Of a stretch of DNA of 57,374 nt, positions 29,607-39,013 are shown in pieces (positions within the stretch are counted from its first letter, which is position 1; every line of letters starts with the position of its first letter). Location of the stretch: the NCBI RefSeq assembly GCF_013449685.1, contig NZ_JACDSF010000017.1, positions 293,618 through 350,991 on the forward strand. Reading direction: 5' to 3'. Source of the stretch: Pectobacterium brasiliense. GTDB lineage: Bacteria > Pseudomonadota > Gammaproteobacteria > Enterobacterales > Enterobacteriaceae. Position numbers and translations under genes: made by a program. The notes beneath the pieces were generated by a model. That model saw only the letters and a list, made by a program, of their open reading frames with translations. It searched no databases and was not told the origin of the DNA.

Positions 29607-30566
29607 CTAGTGTCCGTAACGCAGGCGCAATGCCTCGGGGTACGGCTCAAAGTAACGCTGCTGAGCCAGATACGCATCGGGGTATTCCGCCATGTAATGT
29701 TTTAACAACGTGATAGGTGCCAGCAGCGGCTGCAAACCCTGTCGATAGCGATCGATGAGCTGCGCCAGTTCCTGTCGCTGTTGAGAATTAAGCTGGCGTC
29801 GGAAGTAGCCCTGCACGTGCATCAACACATTGGTGTGATTGCGCCGCGTCGCAGGCGTCGACAATAGCTTCATCAACCGCTTCCGGTATTCAACGATGTA
29901 GTCTTCCAGCGATTCCCACTTATCGATCCCCGCAACAAACGGCCCTAACTCGCGGTATTCCGGCTGGGAATGTGCCAACAGCAGGAGTTTATAGCGGCTA
30001 TGAAAGGCAATCAGCGCACCACGGCTCAGCCCGTTTTGCCATAGCTGATTCAGTTCGTGTAACGCATAAACGCGCTCAATGAAATTTTCCCGCAAACCGG
30101 GATCCTGCAGGCGTCCGTCTTCCTCAACCGGTAGCCAAGGCATTTGCCGCATCAGCTCCTGTGTAAATAAGCCGATACCACTTTTACGCGCATCCTTTTG
30201 CGTTTCATTGTAAACCTTCACACGCTCCATACCGCAGCTCGGCGATTTAGCACAGACGATATAACCGCATAAGTGCTGAAGCTGGCTGACTTTTTCAGCG
30301 GAAAACTCCGCCATCTGTTGGGTAACATCCAGCGGCGAACCATTGCTGGCACGCATCGTGATATGGTTTTCCCCTTCTCGCACCAGCCTGAGAGCCGGAC
30401 GCGGCACCGGTAAACCAATCGCCATTTCTGGGCAGACCGGCTCAAAACGAAAATAGGGTGTCAGTTGTTCAGCAGCAAACGTCAAACGCTTGTGTCCGCC
30501 ATCAAATCGCACGGGACTACCGAGCAAACAGGCGCTGATACCAACAGGGATGAGTTCGAGCGTCAT
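29607..30566 (-). CDS. ybgA: YbgA-type fusion: DUF523/TudS desulfidase-like domain plus DUF1722
   Basis: The 319-residue protein has two parts. Residues 1-150 are DUF523, the family that includes the thiouracil desulfidase TudS with a [4Fe-4S] cluster; the cysteine motifs are SACLLGSPVRFDG (Cys13), VCPEM (Cys45) and VCAKSPSCG (Cys111, plus Cys105). Residues about 175-319 are DUF1722, the only part present in the 169-residue E. coli YbgA. Substrate here is unknown; removal of sulfur from a thiopyrimidine is an inference from TudS. It begins the nine-gene run and is 21 bp upstream of phrB. Confidence 0.88.
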   Translation of the reverse strand: MTLELIPVGISACLLGSPVRFDGGHKRLTFAAEQLTPYFRFEPVCPEMAIGLPVPRPALRLVREGENHITMRASNGSPLDVTQQMAEFSAEKVSQLQHLCGYIVCAKSPSCGMERVKVYNETQKDARKSGIGLFTQELMRQMPWLPVEEDGRLQDPGLRENFIERVYALHELNQLWQNGLSRGALIAFHSRYKLLLLAHSQPEYRELGPFVAGIDKWESLEDYIVEYRKRLMKLLSTPATRRNHTNVLMHVQGYFRRQLNSQQRQELAQLIDRYRQGLQPLLAPITLLKHYMAEYPDAYLAQQRYFEPYPEALRLRYGH

Positions 30567-30858
30567 GATTTATCCTTATACCCGTCATATTTCATTCAAG
30601 TTGTACGTGTGTTGGCATTCTACAAACGCTCTTATCAGCATAGCGGATTTCACCACGATTCTGTGCAGTCGCAGCGAAGAATAAAGGAATAAATCATGAG
30701 ATTGGGAAGAAATAATGGCAGAGCAGGCAGGAAGGGAAATGGGTAAATCTCGTCAAGCATCTTTAAACCGATCCTTCACCGGTTCATTTTTCGTGTTTAT
30801 CTGCCATCCCCGTTTTAGGGATACCGCAGATAGACACGAGAGACCTTATATGCAGGCC
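30567..30858. other. Intergenic stretch ybgA-ybfA with an ERIC-like remnant
   Basis: 292 bp without a convincing gene. Bases 30578-30616 resemble the first 35-40 bp of the ERIC element found at 36045, with small insertions. E. coli has the rhsC locus in this interval; none of it is seen here. An open frame at 30715-30939 has no family features and runs into the ybfA 3' end, so I reject it. Confidence 0.5.
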
Positions 30859-31065
30859 TTAATAAAAATCGCAGGCGGCGGCTTCGGACTGCGCCATCCA
30901 CACGGGTTTATCGCTGGTTTTCAGCCAGACGCGGTGTAAATAGCTGTAAAAACGCGCCCGATCGCGACGGAACAGCATCACCGGTAACGCCAGCACGCCG
31001 ACGGCAACCACGGCAGCGCGACGCAGGAGAATACGGTGCAAGGGATAAGTAGTATAAAGCGACAT
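30859..31065 (-). CDS. ybfA: YbfA family small membrane protein
   Basis: A 68-residue product from the ATG at 31065, which has a very strong GAGGAGG ribosome site. It has one hydrophobic helix ([16 protein letters not shown]) and a conserved tail [24 protein letters not shown]. Length and tail agree with E. coli YbfA, which also lies divergent from kdp. Function is unknown. A longer frame from 31113 adds 16 residues upstream of the ribosome site and is unlikely. Confidence 0.88.
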   Translation of the reverse strand: MSLYTTYPLHRILLRRAAVVAVGVLALPVMLFRRDRARFYSYLHRVWLKTSDKPVWMAQSEAAACDFY

Positions 31066-31486
31066 AACGATCCTCCTCTGGGATAAGCCCCCTTGTTCAG
31101 CGGCGCTTTTCATAACGATAAAATAAGAACTGTGACATTGGTTAAAATTTTACCGCCTTTTCTGAAAGTTTACTACTCATCTGACCAGTAAAAGATGAAA
31201 TAATCGCCAATTTTTTCGTCATCATGTTATTAAGTTACAGTAACGTTAAAAATAAACTTACCAGTAGTTAATTTATGGTTTTAGATTGGATCACTTTATT
31301 CCTTTCTCTTGATCCCACCTTCCCACCGCAAACGATGTTGTTGGCACCGTAGTGCCATTACCGCTTCCACCGTCTACTTTTCAGCCCATTTTTATACTTT
31401 TTTTACGCCCACAGACGGGAAATTTGCACCTTCTTTTCCTGCGTTTTTCTACCCTGACGCTGTCTATTTTGTTCTGGAGGTGTGTT
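31066..31486. other. Divergent ybfA-kdp control region
   Basis: 421 bp, AT-rich between 31130 and 31310. It holds the KdpE-like operator at 31391-31407 and a possible kdp promoter just downstream (TTGCAC at 31424, TACCCT at 31450). Nothing else is recognised. Confidence 0.6.
31391..31407 (+). promoter_or_regulatory. KdpE operator upstream of kdpF
   Basis: TTTATACTTTTTTTACG agrees at 16 of 17 positions with the E. coli KdpE site TTTATACTTTTTTTACA as I recall it. It is 80-96 bp before the kdpF start, as expected for an activator site. KdpE-P would induce kdpFABC under potassium limitation. Confidence 0.75.
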
Positions 31487-31576
31487 GTGACGCTTAGCAT
31501 CGTCTTAGGCGGCCTGCTCGTGCTGCTGTTACTGGTCTATCTGGTTTATGCCTTGTTGAAGGCGGAGGAATTCTGA
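31487..31576 (+). CDS. kdpF: Potassium-transporting ATPase small subunit KdpF
   Basis: A 29-codon gene starting with GTG six bases after a GGAGG ribosome site. The product is one hydrophobic helix ending [13 protein letters not shown], nearly the E. coli KdpF sequence pattern and the same length. KdpF stabilises the KdpABC complex. Its TGA overlaps the kdpA ATG by one base. Confidence 0.93.
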   Translation: MTLSIVLGGLLVLLLLVYLVYALLKAEEF

Positions 31577-33264
31577 TGGCCGCTGACGCTTTTCTACTGA
31601 TCTTTGGGCTGCTGCTCACGGTACTGATCGTAGCCCAGTCGCTGGGCAGCGGACTGGCCCGCCTGATTGAGGGAGAAACGGGTGCACTCCTGCAAAAGTT
31701 TGAAGCAGGAACGGTGCGCCTTTTCGCTTTCGATACGACGGAGATGCGCTGGCAGCAGTATGCGGCGGCTCTTCTGACGCTTAACCTGATCGGCATTGCC
31801 GTCCTGTTTGTCCTGTTAATGGCGCAGGGGCTTCTGCCGCTTAACCCAGAAAATATGCCAGGGTTGTCGTGGCATTTGGCGTTAAACACGGCAATCAGCT
31901 TTGTCACCAACACCAACTGGCAAGCTTACAGCGGTGAAAACACGCTCAGCTATCTGAGCCAGATGGCTGGTCTAACGGTACAAAACTTCCTGTCTGCCGC
32001 CAGCGGCATCGCCGTCGCTTTCGCGTTAATCCGCGCGTTTTCCCGCCGCTGTGTCGACACGTTGGGCAACGCGTGGCTCGATCTGTTTCGTATCACGCTG
32101 TATGTGCTGCTGCCGCTGTCCCTGCTGTTGGCGCTGTTTTTTGTCAGTCAGGGCGTGTTGCAGAACCTGCTGCCTTACCAGCATCTGACCACGCTGGACG
32201 GCGCAGCCCAAACGCTGCCGATGGGGCCTGTTGCCTCACAGGAAGCCATTAAACTGTTGGGCACCAACGGCGGCGGTTTCTTTGGTGCTAACTCGTCACA
32301 CCCGTTTGAAAACCCGACCGCGCTGAGCAACAGCGTGCAAATGCTGGCGATCCTGCTGATCCCTACCGCGCTGTGTTTCGCCTTTGGCAACGCCGTGAGC
32401 GACAAGCGTCAGGGCCACGCGCTGCTGTGGGCGATGGCGCTGATCTTTATCGTCGCCGCTGCCGTGGTGATGAAAATGGAGGTCAACGGTAACCCGCATC
32501 TGCTGGCATTAGGCGCGGACAGCGCTGCAAATCTGGAAGGGAAAGAGACGCGTTTTGGCGTTCTGACGTCCAGCCTGTATGCGGTTGTCACCACGGCTAC
32601 CTCGACAGGTGCGGTGAACGCCATGCACGACTCTTTCACCGCCCTCGGCGGCATGGTTCCCATGTGGCTGATGCAAATTGGCGAAGTGGTGTTCGGCGGT
32701 GTCGGTTCTGGCCTGTACGGCATGCTGCTGTTCGTGCTTCTGACCGTTTTTATTGCCGGCCTGATGATTGGCCGCTCGCCGGAATATCTGGGCAAAAAGA
32801 TCGAAGTCTACGAGATGAAGATGACGGCACTGGCGATTCTTATTCCTCCTGCGTTAGTGCTGCTCGGCACGGCGCTGGCGCTGAGTACGGAAGCTGGGCG
32901 CAGCGGCATTCTGAACCCCGGCGCGCACGGCTTTAGCGAAGTGCTCTATGCCTTTTCCTCTGCCGCGAACAACAACGGCAGCGCGTTTGCCGGCCTGAGC
33001 GTCAACACGCCGTTCTATAACGTGCTGCTCGCTGTCGCCATGCTGCTGGGCCGCTTTGCCGTCATGATCCCCGTGCTGGCTATCGCCGGTTCGCTGGTCG
33101 TGAAAAAGCGCCAGCCGGAAAGCAAAGGTTCATTGTCCACCCGCAGTCCGCTATTTATCGGCATGCTCATCGCTATCGTCCTGCTGATTGGCGCACTGAC
33201 GTTTATCCCTGCACTGGCGTTAGGGCCAGTCGCTGAACATTTACAGTTCGGCCTGACTCACTAA
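31576..33264 (+). CDS. kdpA: Potassium-transporting ATPase subunit A
   Basis: KdpA is the channel-like potassium-binding subunit, with four repeated MPM units and selectivity-filter segments. Typical stretches are [50 protein letters not shown] and [15 protein letters not shown]. Length of 562 is close to 557 in E. coli. It is coupled to kdpF and lies 15 bp before kdpB. Confidence 0.98.
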   Translation: MAADAFLLIFGLLLTVLIVAQSLGSGLARLIEGETGALLQKFEAGTVRLFAFDTTEMRWQQYAAALLTLNLIGIAVLFVLLMAQGLLPLNPENMPGLSWHLALNTAISFVTNTNWQAYSGENTLSYLSQMAGLTVQNFLSAASGIAVAFALIRAFSRRCVDTLGNAWLDLFRITLYVLLPLSLLLALFFVSQGVLQNLLPYQHLTTLDGAAQTLPMGPVASQEAIKLLGTNGGGFFGANSSHPFENPTALSNSVQMLAILLIPTALCFAFGNAVSDKRQGHALLWAMALIFIVAAAVVMKMEVNGNPHLLALGADSAANLEGKETRFGVLTSSLYAVVTTATSTGAVNAMHDSFTALGGMVPMWLMQIGEVVFGGVGSGLYGMLLFVLLTVFIAGLMIGRSPEYLGKKIEVYEMKMTALAILIPPALVLLGTALALSTEAGRSGILNPGAHGFSEVLYAFSSAANNNGSAFAGLSVNTPFYNVLLAVAMLLGRFAVMIPVLAIAGSLVVKKRQPESKGSLSTRSPLFIGMLIAIVLLIGALTFIPALALGPVAEHLQFGLTH

Positions 33265-33279
33265 GGCTGGAGACTTTTT

Positions 33280-35424
33280 ATGACTCGTCACACGATGAAT
33301 CATCAGGCAACACAGGAACCGACTTCTGCCCAGCAGGGCGAGGCTTCCCGCCACGTTGGCAAACGTAAACAGCAAGCGCTGTTTGACAGAGCGTTAATCC
33401 GCTCGGCGCTGAAAGATGCGCTGAAGAAACTCGATCCGCGTGTACAGTGGCGCAATCCGGTCATGTTCGTGGTGTATCTCGGCAGTATGCTGACCACCCT
33501 CGTCTGGCTGGCGATTCTGGCCGGTAAAACGGAAGGGAACGCCGTGTTTACCGGACTGGTATCACTCTGGCTGTGGTTTACCGTGCTGTTCGCCAACATG
33601 GCCGAAGCGCTGGCCGAAGGTCGCAGTAAGGCGCAGGCAAATGCGCTGAAAGGCGTCAAGAAAACCAGTTGGGCTAACAAGCTCGCCGCACCGCATCACG
33701 ATGCCAGTTCAGAGTCGGTGCCAGCCGACAGCCTGCGCAAGGGCGATATTGTACTGGTGAGCGCGGGTGAAACCATTCCATGCGACGGTGAGGTGCTGGA
33801 AGGCGGCGCATCCGTCGATGAAAGCGCCATCACCGGAGAATCCGCGCCAGTGATCCGCGAGTCCGGCGGCGATTTCGCCTCCGTCACCGGCGGCACGCGC
33901 GTGCTGTCCGACTGGCTGGTGATTCAGTGCAGCGTCAATCCCGGCGAAACCTTCCTCGACCGGATGATTGCCATGGTCGAAGGGGCGCAGCGCCGGAAAA
34001 CGCCAAACGAGATCGCGCTGACCATTTTGCTGATCGAGCTGACACTTATTTTCCTGCTGGTAACGGCCACGCTCTACCCGTTTTCCTGGTTCGGCGTACA
34101 GGCGAATCACAGCGGCGATGTTGTCGGCGTGACTGTACTTGTCGCCCTGCTCGTCTGTCTGATCCCCACCACCATCGGCGGCCTGCTGTCGGCCATCGGC
34201 GTGGCTGGGATGAGCCGGATGCTGGGCGCTAACGTGATTGCCACCAGCGGGCGTGCCGTCGAAGCGGCGGGCGATATTGACGTTCTGCTGCTGGATAAAA
34301 CCGGCACCATTACGCTGGGCAACCGTCAGGCTTCGGCTTTCCTGCCCGCACTGGGGGTGACCGAACAGGCGCTGGCTGACGCTGCGCGTCTTGCCTCCTT
34401 AGCCGATGAAACGCCCGAAGGCCGCAGCATCGTGGTGCTGGCGAAGCAACGCTTTACTCTGGCGGAACAAGACTTAACGTCGCTGGACGCGACTTTTGTC
34501 CCCTTTACCGCTCAGACACGTATGAGTGGCGTCAATGTTGGTCAGCGCACCATTCGTAAAGGTGCCGTCGATGCCCTGCGCCGCTACATTGAAGCGAACA
34601 ACGGCGACTTCCCGCATCAGGTCGAAGAAGCGGTCTCCAACGTCGCACGCAGCGGGGGGACGCCGCTGGTCGTTGCAGAAGGCAAGCGCGTGCTTGGCGT
34701 GGTGGAACTGAAAGATATCGTGAAAAGCGGTATCAAAGAGCGCTTTGCCGAGCTGCGCAATATGGGGATCAAAACCGTGATGATCACCGGCGACAACCCG
34801 CTCACGGCAGCGGCGATTGCCGCAGAAGCCGGCGTCGATGATTTTCTGGCGGAAGCGACGCCGGAAACCAAGCTGGCGCTGATTCGCCAGTATCAGGCCG
34901 AAGGGCGGCTGGTGGCGATGACGGGTGACGGCACGAACGATGCCCCCGCGCTGGCACAGGCCGATGTGGCGGTGGCCATGAACTCCGGCACGCAGGCAGC
35001 AAAGGAAGCGGGCAACATGGTTGATTTGGACTCCAATCCAACCAAGCTGATCGAAGTCGTGCACATCGGTAAGCAGATGCTGATGACGCGGGGCTCGCTG
35101 ACCACGTTCAGTATCGCCAACGACGTGGCGAAGTATTTCGCCATTATCCCAGCGGCTTTTGCTGCCACCTATCCGCAGCTCAATGCGCTCAACGTGATGC
35201 AGTTGCATTCCCCCACCTCGGCCATGCTGTCGGCGGTGATCTTCAATGCGCTGATTATCGTGTTTCTGATCCCGCTGGCGCTCAAAGGGATTCGCTATCG
35301 ACCTATGAGTGCCGCGGCGCAGTTAAGCCGCAATCTGTGGCTTTATGGTCTTGGCGGGCTGCTGGTACCGTTCCTCGGTATCAAGCTGATTGATATGTTG
35401 CTGATTGGGCTGAATCTGGCTTAA
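33280..35424 (+). CDS. kdpB: Potassium-transporting ATPase ATP-binding subunit B
   Basis: KdpB is the P-type ATPase motor. The phosphorylation motif LLDKTGTIT places the acceptor at Asp339, equal to Asp307 of E. coli plus 32. The actuator motif [12 protein letters not shown] and hinge [17 protein letters not shown] are intact. The protein has 714 residues against 682 because of a polar N-terminal extension rich in His, Gln and Thr. The ATG at 33280 has a GGAG site; no good internal start is obvious before the [11 protein letters not shown] homology. Confidence 0.97.
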   Translation: MTRHTMNHQATQEPTSAQQGEASRHVGKRKQQALFDRALIRSALKDALKKLDPRVQWRNPVMFVVYLGSMLTTLVWLAILAGKTEGNAVFTGLVSLWLWFTVLFANMAEALAEGRSKAQANALKGVKKTSWANKLAAPHHDASSESVPADSLRKGDIVLVSAGETIPCDGEVLEGGASVDESAITGESAPVIRESGGDFASVTGGTRVLSDWLVIQCSVNPGETFLDRMIAMVEGAQRRKTPNEIALTILLIELTLIFLLVTATLYPFSWFGVQANHSGDVVGVTVLVALLVCLIPTTIGGLLSAIGVAGMSRMLGANVIATSGRAVEAAGDIDVLLLDKTGTITLGNRQASAFLPALGVTEQALADAARLASLADETPEGRSIVVLAKQRFTLAEQDLTSLDATFVPFTAQTRMSGVNVGQRTIRKGAVDALRRYIEANNGDFPHQVEEAVSNVARSGGTPLVVAEGKRVLGVVELKDIVKSGIKERFAELRNMGIKTVMITGDNPLTAAAIAAEAGVDDFLAEATPETKLALIRQYQAEGRLVAMTGDGTNDAPALAQADVAVAMNSGTQAAKEAGNMVDLDSNPTKLIEVVHIGKQMLMTRGSLTTFSIANDVAKYFAIIPAAFAATYPQLNALNVMQLHSPTSAMLSAVIFNALIIVFLIPLALKGIRYRPMSAAAQLSRNLWLYGLGGLLVPFLGIKLIDMLLIGLNLA

Positions 35425-35442
35425 GGACTGACGGTATACGTT

Positions 35443-36018
35443 ATGCGCTATTTACGTTCTTCTTTGTTTTTATTCTTATTATTGCTGCTGGTTACCGGTC
35501 TGGCCTACCCGCTACTGACAACGGTGCTGGCACAGTGGCTGTTCCCAACACAGGCAAACGGATCGCTGATTTACCGTGAGAATACCGCCGTGGGGTCATC
35601 CCTGATCGGGCAGGCGTTCAGTCGGGCGGGCTATTTTCAGGGGCGTCCGTCCGCCACGTCAGATACGCCTTATAACGCGCTGGCATCCGGCGGTAGCAAT
35701 CTGACCGCCAGCAATCCGGCGCTGGACAAACAGATCGCTGAACGCGCCGCTCACTGGCATCAGGCGGTTGGCAATCAGCAGCCGGTGCCTGCTGAACTGT
35801 TGACGGCATCCGGCAGCGGCCTGGATCCACAGATTTCCCCAGAAGCCGCGCGCTATCAGGCGCTCTACATCGCGCAGGCCAGAGGAATGTCGCTCCAGCA
35901 GGTGCAGCAACTGATCGATCGCTTTACCGAAACGAGTAAGCCCGCGTTCATTGGGCAGCCGGCGGTCAATGTCCTGTTGCTGAATCTGGCACTGGATAAG
36001 GAAAAACCCCTGCCTTAA
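35443..36018 (+). CDS. kdpC: Potassium-transporting ATPase subunit C
   Basis: KdpC is the single-span accessory subunit. One transmembrane helix (SSLFLFLLLLLVTGLAYPLLTTVLAQWLF) is followed by a periplasmic domain with GQAFSRAGYFQGRPSATSDTPYNALASGGSNL and ISPEAARYQALYIAQARGM. The length is 191. It starts 18 bp after kdpB. Unlike E. coli, where kdpC and kdpD are adjacent, a 227-bp repeat-filled gap follows. Confidence 0.97.
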   Translation: MRYLRSSLFLFLLLLLVTGLAYPLLTTVLAQWLFPTQANGSLIYRENTAVGSSLIGQAFSRAGYFQGRPSATSDTPYNALASGGSNLTASNPALDKQIAERAAHWHQAVGNQQPVPAELLTASGSGLDPQISPEAARYQALYIAQARGMSLQQVQQLIDRFTETSKPAFIGQPAVNVLLLNLALDKEKPLP

Positions 36019-36044
36019 TCGGCAGTGCGTTACTATTAATCATC

Positions 36045-36170
36045 ATACCCGTCATACTTCAAGCTGCTTGTGCGTTGGCTGCCCTTACTCACCCCAGTCA
36101 CTTACTTGTGTAAGCTCCTGGGGATTCGCGCGGTTGCCGCCTTCATGCAACTCGAATTATTTAGGGTATA
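36045..36170 (+). repeat. ERIC element between kdpC and kdpD
   Basis: 126 bp bounded by ATACCC and GGGTAT, with the central ERIC core CACCCCAGTCACTTACTT and TAAGCTCCTGGGGATTC. Length and sequence match the 127-bp enterobacterial repetitive intergenic consensus. When transcribed it would fold into a long hairpin between kdpC and kdpD. Confidence 0.93.
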
Positions 36171-36173
36171 TAC

Positions 36174-36227
36174 GGGGAGCCAGGCTCCCCGCCGTCTTTG
36201 CTGCGGCCTGACCACGCTTCAGGCCGC
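36174..36227 (+). repeat. Two further hairpins before kdpD
   Basis: GGGGAGC/GCTCCCC (36174-36190, three-base loop) and GCGGCCTGA/TCAGGCCGC (36203-36227, seven-base loop) follow the ERIC element directly and end 19 bp before the kdpD ATG. The first is followed by GCCGTCTTT, a weak terminator-like tail. Confidence 0.65.
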
Positions 36228-36245
36228 GCTAATAAGGGATAGAAC

Positions 36246-39008
36246 ATGATTGACGGTGAAGATCGTCGCCCGGATCCCGATAGCCTGCTGGCTCAGGTCG
36301 GTGTGCCACCGCGCGGCAAGCTGAAGATCTTTTTTGGTGCCTGCGCGGGCGTCGGGAAAACCTATGCCATGTTGCAGGAAGCCCAGCGGCTACGCGCTCA
36401 AGGATTGGATATCCTTGTCGGCGTGGTCGAAACCCACGGCCGTAGCGAAACCGCTGCGCTGCTGGATGGCTTACCGCTGCTGCCGCTCAAGCATTTTCGC
36501 CACCATGGTCGCCATACTGTCGAATTCAATCTGGATGCAGCACTGGCGCGCTGTCCGGCGCTGATTCTGATCGACGAACTGGCGCACAGTAACGTAAACG
36601 GCTCTCGCCACCCAAAACGCTGGCAGGACGTGCAGGAACTGCTCGATGCCGGTATCGACGTCTTTACCACAGTGAACGTTCAGCATCTGGAAAGCCTGAA
36701 CGATGTGGTCGGCGGCGTCACGGGGATTAGGGTACGGGAAACCGTACCAGACCCGATTTTCGATCAGGCCAGCGAAGTGATTTTGGTAGACCTGCCGCCG
36801 GACGATCTACGCCAGCGCCTGAATGAGGGCAAAGTATATCTGCCGCTACAGGCCGAGCGCGCCATCGAGAATTTTTTCCGTAAAGGTAATTTGATCGCCC
36901 TGCGTGAGCTGGCGCTGCGGCGCATGGCGGATCGGGTTGACGATCAAATGCGCGCCATGCGTGCCGGAAAAGGACGCGAACAGGTCTGGCATACACGCGA
37001 TGCCATTCTGTTATGCATCGGCCACGGCACGGGTAATGAAAAACTGGTGCGTACGGCTGCGCGGCTGGCGGCACGGTTGGGTAGCGCCTGGCACGCCGTT
37101 TACGTCGAAACCCCACGTCTGCACCGCTTGCCTGAACCGCAGCGGCGCGCCATCTTGCGGGCGCTCAAGCTGGCACAGGATTTAGGGGCAGAGACCGTTA
37201 CGCTGTCAGAACCCGACGAAGAGCTTGCCGTACTGCGCTATGCGCGTGAGCACAACCTCGGCAAGATCGTTATTGGCCGCCATGTAGAGCAGCGCTTCGG
37301 CTGGTGGTGGCGGACCCGCTTTGCCGAACGACTCGGCCGACTGGGACCGGATCTCGATCTGGTTGTGGTGGCCGTGCAGGATGGCGCACCAGCCACACCG
37401 ATTAAAACGCCTGATGCTCGCGGGATAGTAGAAAAATGGCGTATGCAACTGTTTGGCTGCGGGCTCGCCACGCTGCTGTGCGCCTTTATCACCCTGCTCG
37501 CGTCATGGTCGCCGTTCGCCATGCTAGAGCCGGTCAATCTGGTGATGATTTATCTGCTGGCCGTTGTGATCGTCGCGCTCTTCTTTGGCCGCTGGCCGTC
37601 GGTGTTCGCCGCCGTCATCAACGTCGCCAGTTTCGATCTTTTCTTTATTCTACCGCGCGGCACGTTTGCCGTGTCGGATGCGCAATATCTGGTCACCTTT
37701 GCCGTGATGCTTGGCGTCGGTCTGCTGGTCGGTAATCTGACCGCTGGCGTGCGCTATCAGGCCAGAGTCGCCCGCTATCGCGAGCAGCGCGTCCGCCATC
37801 TGTATGAGATGTCCAAGGCGCTGAACCGCAGCCTGTCCAGCGCCGATATTGTTGAAGCCAGCCAGCATTTTCTCAGCACGACGTTTCAGGCCAGAATCGT
37901 GGTTCTGCTCGCCGATAGCCTGCATCATACGTCCTCTGAACTCGCACAGCCCGCGCGGGACGGTCAGCAGTTGATTGTCGATCGTGCTATCGCCCGCTGG
38001 AGCTTCGATCATCGCGCGCCGGCCGGCGCAGGGACATCCACCCTGCCCGGCGTGTCGTATCAGATCCTGCCGCTCGCCACCACACAACAAATCTTCGGCG
38101 TGCTAGCGATCGAGCCCAATAACGCCCGCCAACTGATGATCCCCGAACAGCAGCGCCTGCTGGAAACCTTTACCGTGCTGATCGCCAATGCGTTGGAGCG
38201 TCTACATCTGATGCAAAGTACGGAAAATGCCCGTCTGGATGCCGAGCGTGAGCAGTTGCGTAACTCGCTACTTGCCGCACTCTCGCACGACCTCCGCACG
38301 CCGCTGACCGTCCTTTTTGGTCAGGCCGAGATTCTGACGTTGAATCTGGCAAGCGAAGGGTCGCCTTATGCCCACCAGGCCAACCAGATTCGCCAGCACA
38401 TTTTAAACACCACGCGGCTGGTGAATAATCTGCTCGATATGGCACGCATTCAGTCGGACGGCTTTAACCTGCGCAAAGAGTGGCAAACGCCGGAGGAACT
38501 CATCGGCAGTGCACTGCAACAGTTGGAAAGCGCACTGGCGAAAAACACCATTCAGGTTAATCTACCTGATGAGATGGTTCTGGTTTATTGTGATGCGGGG
38601 CTGATGGAACGCGTGTTCATTAACCTGCTGGAGAATGCGCTGAAGTACGCTGGAGAGCAGGCCACGATCGCGATTTCAGCGAGCGTTATTCCCACCAGCC
38701 TTATTGCAGAGAACACAGCCTCGCAGCCCGATACGCAGGAAAATGCTTTGGAAATCATCGTGCAGGACAATGGCCCGGGGATTGAACCTGGTCAAGAAAA
38801 CATGATTTTTGATAAATTTTCCCGTGGTCACAAAGAGTCATCGATTCCCGGCGTGGGGCTGGGGCTGGCGATCTGTCGGGCAATTGTGGAAATTCACGGT
38901 GGCCGTATCTGGGCGACGAATGCGGAAAGCGGCGGTGCCGCTTTCCACTTCACGCTACCGCTGTCGGCACCGCCGGATCTCGAACCGGAAGATATTGAGG
39001 AGCACTGA
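36246..39008 (+). CDS. kdpD: Sensor histidine kinase KdpD
   Basis: KdpD senses potassium limitation and phosphorylates KdpE. Order of domains: N-terminal KdpD ATP-binding domain (about 1-230) with Walker A GACAGVGKTYAML and Walker B ALILIDELAHSN; a universal-stress-protein domain (about 255-375); four clustered transmembrane helices (about 400-500); a GAF-like region; HisKA with phospho-acceptor His681 in ALSHDLRTPLTVLFGQ; and HATPase_c with NLLENALKYAG and GVGLGLAICRAIVEIHGG. The length of 920 is slightly above the 894 of E. coli, with extra residues in the ATPase domain. Confidence 0.97.
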   Translation: MIDGEDRRPDPDSLLAQVGVPPRGKLKIFFGACAGVGKTYAMLQEAQRLRAQGLDILVGVVETHGRSETAALLDGLPLLPLKHFRHHGRHTVEFNLDAALARCPALILIDELAHSNVNGSRHPKRWQDVQELLDAGIDVFTTVNVQHLESLNDVVGGVTGIRVRETVPDPIFDQASEVILVDLPPDDLRQRLNEGKVYLPLQAERAIENFFRKGNLIALRELALRRMADRVDDQMRAMRAGKGREQVWHTRDAILLCIGHGTGNEKLVRTAARLAARLGSAWHAVYVETPRLHRLPEPQRRAILRALKLAQDLGAETVTLSEPDEELAVLRYAREHNLGKIVIGRHVEQRFGWWWRTRFAERLGRLGPDLDLVVVAVQDGAPATPIKTPDARGIVEKWRMQLFGCGLATLLCAFITLLASWSPFAMLEPVNLVMIYLLAVVIVALFFGRWPSVFAAVINVASFDLFFILPRGTFAVSDAQYLVTFAVMLGVGLLVGNLTAGVRYQARVARYREQRVRHLYEMSKALNRSLSSADIVEASQHFLSTTFQARIVVLLADSLHHTSSELAQPARDGQQLIVDRAIARWSFDHRAPAGAGTSTLPGVSYQILPLATTQQIFGVLAIEPNNARQLMIPEQQRLLETFTVLIANALERLHLMQSTENARLDAEREQLRNSLLAALSHDLRTPLTVLFGQAEILTLNLASEGSPYAHQANQIRQHILNTTRLVNNLLDMARIQSDGFNLRKEWQTPEELIGSALQQLESALAKNTIQVNLPDEMVLVYCDAGLMERVFINLLENALKYAGEQATIAISASVIPTSLIAENTASQPDTQENALEIIVQDNGPGIEPGQENMIFDKFSRGHKESSIPGVGLGLAICRAIVEIHGGRIWATNAESGGAAFHFTLPLSAPPDLEPEDIEEH

Positions 39009-39013
39009 ATCCA

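Noticed and set aside
30715-30939. 74-codon plus-strand frame opposite the ybfA 3' end
   Set aside because: No recognised family, and its second half is antisense to ybfA, which is supported by homology and a strong ribosome site.
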